In this document: piece by piece, positions 6,719 through 12,595 of the stretch | Numbering within the stretch: position 1 is the stretch's first letter | How the letters are laid out: each line of letters starts with the position of its first letter | Source: an uncultured bacterium | GTDB lineage: Bacteria > Cyanobacteriota > Vampirovibrionia > Gastranaerophilales > Gastranaerophilaceae | Reading direction: 5' to 3' | DNA length: 12,595 bases | NCBI GenBank assembly: GCA_900553845.1 | Contig: USEW01000039.1 | Coordinates: 1 to 12,595, forward strand | Notes under the pieces: model-generated | Told to the model about the DNA's origin: nothing | Database searches by the model: none | Seen by the model: the letters and a program-made list of their open reading frames with translations, nothing else | Position numbers and translations under genes: made by a program

Positions 6719-8130
6719 AATAAAGGTGCCTTAGCTTCCTTTAAAGGTGTGCCAACAACTTTTTCCAAATTAGCAGCAGCCACATTATAATCCAAAAGTG
6801 TTTTATAATAATCAAGTTGTGCATTGCGATATGTGTTTTCAGCATCTTTAAATTCAATTGCATCACCCAAGCCAACCTTATAACGTCCATTTGCTAAGTC
6901 ATATTGCTCCTTAGCTTGTGATAATGCCATTTTTGAAACCGGAATGGAATCTTCAAGTTCAATTAAACTTATATAAGCTTGTTTAACTTCAAGATAAACA
7001 TTTTGTTTTTGAACTTCATAATCACTTTCGTCTTTACTATACGTAGCTTTTGCTTCATCAACCTGTTTCTTTAATTTCATTAAGTTAACAACAGGATAGG
7101 ATAATGAGCCGCCAAAAGCATAACCATAATCAGCAGTAAACTCACGTCCGCCAAGGTTGTAACTTGCTTCTAAGTTTATATCCGGCAAAAAAGCAACTTT
7201 TGAAGCTTTAACTAAATATTTTGAAGCCTCTGCTTTCTTTTTAGCCATTATTAAAGCTGGTCTTACATCATACGCATCTTTTATGAGTTTTTCAAAATCT
7301 ACATCATAATAACTTGAAGATAAATTATCAGATATTTTATAAGGATCTTTATTTGGAACACCCAATGCATTATTTAAATTTGCATATGCTATATCAATTG
7401 CATTTTTAGCTTTTATATAACTTAATCTTACGCTACTTAAATTATGCTCGGCAGTTATTACATCAATTTTTGCTTTTACACCAATATCATAATATGATTT
7501 TGCCTGCTCTAAATGTGCTTCATATATTTTAACAGATTCTCTTAACACATTTTCCTGTTGAACAGAATATAATAGATTATAATATGCCTCTTTAACACCA
7601 TAAACAACTGTATTTATTACTTCATCAAGATTTTTTTCAGTTGCTTCATATGTTTTTTTAGCCACGTTTGCGCTTGTTCGTGTTTTACCAAAATCATAAA
7701 CTAATTGAGAAGCTGTGACAGAAACAGTATTTATATAGTTATAAGGCTGCATTTTAATTGAACTTAATGCAGGCATTAAATTTTTTGTTCTATTATATCC
7801 AATAGAGCCTGATAATTCAGGAAAATAATTTGCCCAGGCTTGTCCTATTTTGGTTTTATATATTTCTTTATTATAAATAGCAGATTGAATCTGAGGATTA
7901 TTTGCAAGTGCAATTTTAATACATTCTTCTAAATTTAATCCAGGTTCCTGGGTAACTGACCCTTCAATTGTTTTATTCTCTTCACTGCTTAATGATTGTA
8001 TTGCTTCTTCAATCGATGGTGTAATAATTTCAATTTCCTGGCTATTATTAACATCGATTTCATTAGCTATAGCATTTAAATTAAAACATAATCCACATAT
8101 AATTATTGCAACTATTTTACGTATTTTCAC
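6715..8130 (-). CDS. TolC-family outer-membrane efflux channel protein
   Basis: A 471-residue outer-membrane factor, the exit duct of the tripartite pump encoded upstream. Residues 1-22 form a signal peptide (KIRK, then a hydrophobic core, with cleavage likely after AIA). An acidic linker of about 40 residues (23-65) follows. Two OEP repeats come next, roughly 66-260 and 275-460. Each carries the long coiled-coil pattern, for example SYYDIGVKAKIDVITAEHNL (212-231) and RYKVGLGDAIEFKDAENTY (416-434). There is no lipobox, so unlike OprM it is not expected to be lipidated. The start is GTG: GAGGT (8139-8143) lies 8 nt upstream, and the next Met is at residue 120, so only the GTG start preserves the signal peptide. 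It follows the pump gene by 24 bp and overlaps ispE by 4 nt. Confidence 0.93.
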   Translation of the reverse strand: MKIRKIVAIIICGLCFNLNAIANEIDVNNSQEIEIITPSIEEAIQSLSSEENKTIEGSVTQEPGLNLEECIKIALANNPQIQSAIYNKEIYKTKIGQAWANYFPELSGSIGYNRTKNLMPALSSIKMQPYNYINTVSVTASQLVYDFGKTRTSANVAKKTYEATEKNLDEVINTVVYGVKEAYYNLLYSVQQENVLRESVKIYEAHLEQAKSYYDIGVKAKIDVITAEHNLSSVRLSYIKAKNAIDIAYANLNNALGVPNKDPYKISDNLSSSYYDVDFEKLIKDAYDVRPALIMAKKKAEASKYLVKASKVAFLPDINLEASYNLGGREFTADYGYAFGGSLSYPVVNLMKLKKQVDEAKATYSKDESDYEVQKQNVYLEVKQAYISLIELEDSIPVSKMALSQAKEQYDLANGRYKVGLGDAIEFKDAENTYRNAQLDYYKTLLDYNVAAANLEKVVGTPLKEAKAPLL

Positions 8131-8154
8131 TTATATTGACCTCGTATAACGTTT

Positions 8155-11100
8155 TTAATTACTATTATCATTTGTTTTTTTAAATTTTTCCATGATTTTA
8201 TTTATAACATATTGTACTATTACATAAAAAGCGGGTACTAACATTGTACCTGCGACCCCTGCTGCAAGCATACCACCAAAAACGGTTGTACCAACTGATA
8301 CACGACTTGCTGCACCGGCACCATGTGCAAGAAGCAAAGGAACGACACCAAGCACAAAAGCAATAACCGTCATAACAACAGCACGAAAACGTATATGTGC
8401 TGCTTGCATTGCTGCCTCTTCAATACTTAATCCGTCCTTTTCATGCAATTCTTTAGCAAATTCCACAATCAAAATTGCTTGCTTCGCTGCCAAACCAATT
8501 AACATAATCATACCAACTTGAGAGTATAAGTCAAACGCTTGCGCTGTTATCAATTGGAATAACAGAGCACCAACTGTTGCAATTGGAGCAATAAGAAGTA
8601 CAGCAATTGGTATCATCCAACTTTCGTACAATGCAACAAGGAATAAATAAACAAATAATAATGCTAAAGCCATTACATAGCCTGTTGTTCCTGATGATTC
8701 TATTTCTTGCTTAGAAGTTCCTGACCATTCAAAAGTTATATCCTGTGGAAAGTTTTCATCAGCTAATTGTTCCATAACTTTCATAGCTTCACCTGAACTT
8801 TTTCCAGGCCCAGGACTTCCATTAAACTGTATTGAACGATATTGATTGTATCTATTTATAATGCTAGCGCCAATATGTTCTTCAAGTGAAACCATTGTAG
8901 CTGCAGGTATCATTTTTCCTTTATTATTCATTACATATAGGTTTGTAATATCAGAAGGTCTGTTTCTATATTCTTTGTCAGCTTGCATTTGAACTCTAAA
9001 TACACGCCCCATTTTGTTAAAATCGTTTACATAAGAAGTACCATAGTTTGCACTTAAAGTTGAGTATAATTCGCTTAATGAAACTCCTTGTGCCAGTGCT
9101 TGTTCATAATCTATATTTATAAAATATTGCAACATGTTTGCTTGATATGTATTAAAAACATTTGATAAAGCTTTATTTTGATTAGCCACAACCATAAAGT
9201 TATTTGCAATATTTGACAGTTCCTGAGGTGTATATTCACCTTTTGACAACATTTGAAATTCAAATCCACCATACATACTTAAACCTGAAATAGCAGGAGG
9301 TGTTATTATATATATACTTGCATCACGTATTGGAGCAAAGGCTTTTTCAACACGTGATTTTATTGCCCACATAGATAAATCTGTTTCTTTTCCTTTCATT
9401 TTTCGTATAATCTTTTGAAGAAAATTAAATTGTCTATCTTTAAAATCTTTAAATTCCATAACAACAAATGCAGTATTTGAACCGTTCATACCAATAAAAC
9501 ACATAGTACGTTCTATACCGTCAATACCTTTTATACTTTTTTCCATCCTTTCAACAACATCATAAGTTCTTGAAATTGAAGCACTTGCTGGCAAATTTAC
9601 AGATGTCAATAAAACACCTTCATCATCCGTTGGAACAAACCCTGTGGGAATAATTTTAAACAAAAATGCACTCAATATACAAAGAAGTACAAAAGTTGTT
9701 ACTGTAAGTTTTTTATTATAAACAAATTTTGAGACATAAGTCATATAACTTTCTGTTATATTTTTAAACCATTCATCAAATTTTGCAATAAGTTTTGGTT
9801 TTTGCTCTTTTCGTCTTAAAATAGTTGTACATAAAGCAGGAGATAATGTTAAAGCAACAATAGCAGATAATGCAATAGAAACGGCAATACATACACCAAA
9901 CTGTTTGTACATTAATCCGCTTAAACCAGGCACAAATGCAACAGGCACAAAAACCGCCATAAGCACCATTGCCATTGCAACAAGAGCTCCACCAACTTCT
10001 TCCATAGTTTTTTGTGTTGCAACTTTGGGTTCATCACCTGCTTCCATGTGTCTTTGAACATTTTCAATTACAACAATTGCATCGTCAACAACCGTACCTA
10101 CAGCCAAAACCATTGCAAAAAGTGTTAACATATTTATTGACATACCAAATATGGGCAAAGCAATAAATGTACCTATTAATGAAACAGGAATTGCTATTAA
10201 TGGAACAAAAGTAGCTCGTGCTGACCCCAAAAATAAATATGTTAATACTATTACAATAAATGAAGCCTCGAATATAGTTTTTACAACCTCTGCCATAGCT
10301 TCCTTTACAAAGGTTGTTTCATCACGCAAAACTTTTAATTCAATTCCAGATGGCAAATCTTTCTTTAGCCGTTCAAGCTCTTTTGTAACTTTATTAGCAA
10401 CGTCAATAGCATTAGCACCAGGAACTTGAATAATTTGCATTAATGCAAGCGGCTCTCCATTTGTTCTTGCAATTGAAGAATATGAAACTTGACCCAATTC
10501 AACACGTGCAACGTCTTTTAATAGTATATTTGAGCCGCTTGGATTTTCACGAACAATTATCTTTTCAAACTCTGATGGTTCTTTTAAGCGTCCTTTTGTT
10601 ATTAAGGTAACCTGTAACTTTTCGTTATCATCAGATGGCAGCATACCAAATGCTCCTGCTGATACCTGAGTATTTTGAGTTTGTATTGCATTTTGAATTT
10701 CAGAAACAGATACATTTAATTGAGCCATTTTAATTGGATTTAACCAAATCCGCATGCTATAGTCACCAGCACCAAAAACATTAATATCGCCAACACCCTG
10801 AATACGTGCAAGCTCATCTTTTACATAGACAGATGCATAGTTTGACAAATATAACTCATCGTACATTTCATTTGGTGATATTACGCCTATAATCATTAAA
10901 CCGGCACCACTAACTTTTGTTCTTGCATTGACCCCAAGACGTTTTACTTCCTCAGGCAATCGCGGCTGAACTTGTTGAAGACGGTTTTGAACATTTACCA
11001 AAGCTATATCTTTATTTGTTCCTGTTTTAAAATATATTGTTAATTGATAAGAGTCATCTTGTGATGCTGATGTCATATATATCATATTTTCAACACCATT

Positions 11101-11334
11101 CACTCCGCTTTCAATAAGTGAAGCAACAGATGATTCAATAACACTTGCACTTGCACCAGGATATGATGCTGTAACGGAAACCTGAACTGGCGTAATATCA
11201 GGATATTTTTCTAACTTTAAACTAAAGATTGCAAGCAAACCCAAAATTGATATAAATATTGATATTACAAATGCAAATCTTGGACGTTTTATGAAAAAAT
11301 ATGTATTATCTTTATTTTTATTTTTATTATCCAT
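8155..11334 (-). CDS. RND multidrug efflux pump, inner-membrane subunit (AcrB/MexB, HAE1-like)
   Basis: A 1059-residue proton-driven exporter with the full length of the HAE1 class. TM1 (about 20-40) is followed by the first porter domain (EKYPDITPVQVSVTASYPGA at 42-61). TM2-TM6 span about 345-505, with the proton-relay pair Asp417-Asp418 in VGTVVDDAIVVIEN. The second half starts near TM7 (543-562) and IPTGFVPTDDEG (562-573). TM8-TM12 lie at about 887-1045, with Lys951 in GLAAKQAILIVEFAKEL and the Arg-rich IRFRAVVMT (981-989). The Asp-Asp-Lys relay is complete, so the pump looks active. Drug and hydrophobic-compound export is the family role; the actual substrates cannot be read from sequence. 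Its ATG overlaps the adaptor stop as TAATG with no clear Shine-Dalgarno, so translation is probably coupled. Confidence 0.97.
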   Translation of the reverse strand: MDNKNKNKDNTYFFIKRPRFAFVISIFISILGLLAIFSLKLEKYPDITPVQVSVTASYPGASASVIESSVASLIESGVNGVENMIYMTSASQDDSYQLTIYFKTGTNKDIALVNVQNRLQQVQPRLPEEVKRLGVNARTKVSGAGLMIIGVISPNEMYDELYLSNYASVYVKDELARIQGVGDINVFGAGDYSMRIWLNPIKMAQLNVSVSEIQNAIQTQNTQVSAGAFGMLPSDDNEKLQVTLITKGRLKEPSEFEKIIVRENPSGSNILLKDVARVELGQVSYSSIARTNGEPLALMQIIQVPGANAIDVANKVTKELERLKKDLPSGIELKVLRDETTFVKEAMAEVVKTIFEASFIVIVLTYLFLGSARATFVPLIAIPVSLIGTFIALPIFGMSINMLTLFAMVLAVGTVVDDAIVVIENVQRHMEAGDEPKVATQKTMEEVGGALVAMAMVLMAVFVPVAFVPGLSGLMYKQFGVCIAVSIALSAIVALTLSPALCTTILRRKEQKPKLIAKFDEWFKNITESYMTYVSKFVYNKKLTVTTFVLLCILSAFLFKIIPTGFVPTDDEGVLLTSVNLPASASISRTYDVVERMEKSIKGIDGIERTMCFIGMNGSNTAFVVMEFKDFKDRQFNFLQKIIRKMKGKETDLSMWAIKSRVEKAFAPIRDASIYIITPPAISGLSMYGGFEFQMLSKGEYTPQELSNIANNFMVVANQNKALSNVFNTYQANMLQYFINIDYEQALAQGVSLSELYSTLSANYGTSYVNDFNKMGRVFRVQMQADKEYRNRPSDITNLYVMNNKGKMIPAATMVSLEEHIGASIINRYNQYRSIQFNGSPGPGKSSGEAMKVMEQLADENFPQDITFEWSGTSKQEIESSGTTGYVMALALLFVYLFLVALYESWMIPIAVLLIAPIATVGALLFQLITAQAFDLYSQVGMIMLIGLAAKQAILIVEFAKELHEKDGLSIEEAAMQAAHIRFRAVVMTVIAFVLGVVPLLLAHGAGAASRVSVGTTVFGGMLAAGVAGTMLVPAFYVIVQYVINKIMEKFKKTNDNSN

Positions 11335-12524
11335 TATTCTTTACCATTTTCACTTTTTTTATCAATAACTTTTACTTTAGCACCTGGTTTTAACTTTTGT
11401 AAGTTTGTCGATATAAATTTATCACCAACTTTTAATCCATCAGTTATAATCCAGTATCCATTATACTGTCCTGCTTTTTGAAACTGCTTTAATTGTGCTT
11501 TATTATCCTCATCAATAATATAAACAAATGATCCCTTTGACGTTTCAATAACTGCATCCTGTGGGAGTAAAGCAACTTGTTGCTTATATTTTGATGTCGT
11601 TTTTACTGTTACAAAATCACCAGGTACAAGGAGTCTTTTTCTATTTGAAAAAGTAGCTCTTAATGTTATAGTTCCAGAACTTTCATCAACTTCGTTATCT
11701 ACAAAATCTATATTACCTTTTTCATCATATATTGTTCCATCAGACATCACTATTTCTGGAATAATAAATGATAGATCATCAACACTTTTTTTGTCTGAAT
11801 AACTTTTTATATATCTTAAATAATCTTCACTTTTCATTGTAAATGTTACATAAATCGGGTCAATTGATAAAATACGAACAAGTGTACCGCTTGATGTATT
11901 AACTAAATTACCTTCACTTATAAATATGTCACCAACTTTCCCATCAATTGGTGAATAAATATTGGTATAACTTAAATTTAATCTAGCTTGGGCTAAATTC
12001 GCTCGGTTTACATCAAGCAAAGCCTTTGTTGCATCACGCTTTGCAAGTGCATCATCATAGTATGATTTACTTACAAAATCCTGTTTAACAAGTTCTTTTG
12101 CACGTTTTAATGACTTTTCATAATTAATTAATTGAGCCTGGGATTCACGAACTGATGCTGAAGCTTGATTTACAGCGTTTTGATATTCATTTGGCTCTAT
12201 TTTATATAACAACTGTCCTTTTTTAACAATTGCACCTTCATTAAAATACTTTGCCTGAAGCCAACCATTTACTCGTGAAACTACATTAACTATTTTATAT
12301 GCAACCACCCTACCTGATGATTTGGTTGTTGTTGATATATTATCTTCAATAACTTCATCTATACTAACTTCAACAGGTGCCATTCTCATCTTTGCAATCA
12401 TTTGACTTTCAAAAACAGCTTTAATTTGTTGAAAGCCTATTAAAGCAAGAACTATCAATGTCGGTATAACTATTTTTTTACTTAAAAAAGGTCGAATAGT
12501 TTCAATTAATGATTTTATGCTCAT
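11334..12524 (-). CDS. RND efflux periplasmic adaptor subunit (membrane fusion protein, AcrA/MexE-like)
   Basis: A 396-residue adaptor that links the inner-membrane pump to the outer-membrane channel. An N-terminal membrane anchor (about 18-37) follows a short basic cytosolic end. There is no cysteine, so it is anchored by the helix and not by lipid. The lipoyl-like half-motifs are VNVVSRVNGWLQAKYFNEGA (79-98) and TNIYSPIDGKVGDIFISEGN (187-206). Between them lies an alpha-helical hairpin (about 112-184). The beta-barrel region contains the family pattern FVDNEVDESSGTITLRATFSN (274-294), and PGDFVTVKT at 301-309. The membrane-proximal domain ends the protein. The ATG is supported by AGAGGA (12533-12538) at 8-nt spacing. 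It is the first gene of the efflux operon. Confidence 0.95.
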   Translation of the reverse strand: MSIKSLIETIRPFLSKKIVIPTLIVLALIGFQQIKAVFESQMIAKMRMAPVEVSIDEVIEDNISTTTKSSGRVVAYKIVNVVSRVNGWLQAKYFNEGAIVKKGQLLYKIEPNEYQNAVNQASASVRESQAQLINYEKSLKRAKELVKQDFVSKSYYDDALAKRDATKALLDVNRANLAQARLNLSYTNIYSPIDGKVGDIFISEGNLVNTSSGTLVRILSIDPIYVTFTMKSEDYLRYIKSYSDKKSVDDLSFIIPEIVMSDGTIYDEKGNIDFVDNEVDESSGTITLRATFSNRKRLLVPGDFVTVKTTSKYKQQVALLPQDAVIETSKGSFVYIIDEDNKAQLKQFQKAGQYNGYWIITDGLKVGDKFISTNLQKLKPGAKVKVIDKKSENGKE

Positions 12525-12550
12525 ATAATTTATCCTCTTATTTTAATTTT

Positions 12551-12571
12551 ATTAATACTCCAAGTCTTAAT
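12551..12571. promoter_or_regulatory. Imperfect 21-bp palindrome upstream of the efflux operon, putative operator
   Basis: On the minus strand the arms ATTAAGACT and AGTATTAAT flank a TGG centre, and pair at 8 of 9 positions. It lies 26 bp upstream of the adaptor start codon and upstream of its ribosome-binding site. A weak promoter candidate overlaps it: TTAAGA (12570-12565) and TAAAAT (12545-12540), with a 19-bp spacer. Size, symmetry and position resemble operators of TetR- or MarR-type repressors of RND pumps. No regulator gene lies inside the window. Confidence 0.45.
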
Positions 12572-12595
12572 TGTTTCTGCTACACTTATTTATTA

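Noticed and set aside
10151..10429. Plus-strand frame of 92 codons inside the RND pump gene
   Set aside because: Antisense to TM segments and porter domain of an intact pump; no evidence for a separate gene.

Overview
This 12.6 kb AT-rich window is densely packed and almost wholly coded on the minus strand; only a gene fragment at the left edge is on the plus strand. The gene set points to a bacterium with a Gram-negative (two-membrane) envelope: a complete tripartite RND efflux system with a TolC-type outer-membrane channel, the MEP-pathway kinase IspE, and an SpmA/SpmB membrane pair. The low GC, and the conserved-looking termini of the 566-residue protein at 4001-5701, suggest to me an uncultured gut Gastranaerophilales (Melainabacteria) relative. 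That assignment rests on recalled resemblance and is tentative. No tRNA, rRNA, CRISPR array, insertion sequence or phage gene is visible.

Layout in direction of transcription, right to left. (1) 12524-5864: an efflux operon of periplasmic adaptor, RND pump and outer-membrane factor, ending in ispE. The joints are a TAATG overlap, a 24-bp gap with a Shine-Dalgarno and GTG start, and an ATGA overlap. A 21-bp imperfect palindrome just upstream of the first gene is a plausible operator. (2) 5701-4001: a cysteine-free protein of unknown function with helical, coiled-coil-like ends. It has its own perfect -10 box and a clear intrinsic terminator, so it looks like an independent single-gene unit. 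(3) 3825-2664: overlapping spmA and spmB, with a possibly leaderless start. (4) 2570-127: a leucyl aminopeptidase (M17) with its own -35/-10 candidate, followed 20 bp later by an LD-carboxypeptidase (S66). The last gene interlocks stop codons with the plus-strand fragment (2-130).

Functionally, the right half is drug or envelope-stress efflux carrying a housekeeping isoprenoid gene at its tail. The left half combines peptide and peptidoglycan-peptide turnover (PepA, LD-carboxypeptidase) with the SpmAB membrane pair. The 566-residue protein between them is the least explained and most interesting item. No stretch longer than 300 bases lacks a gene; the longest gaps are 3826-4000 and 5702-5863, and both hold regulatory signals.
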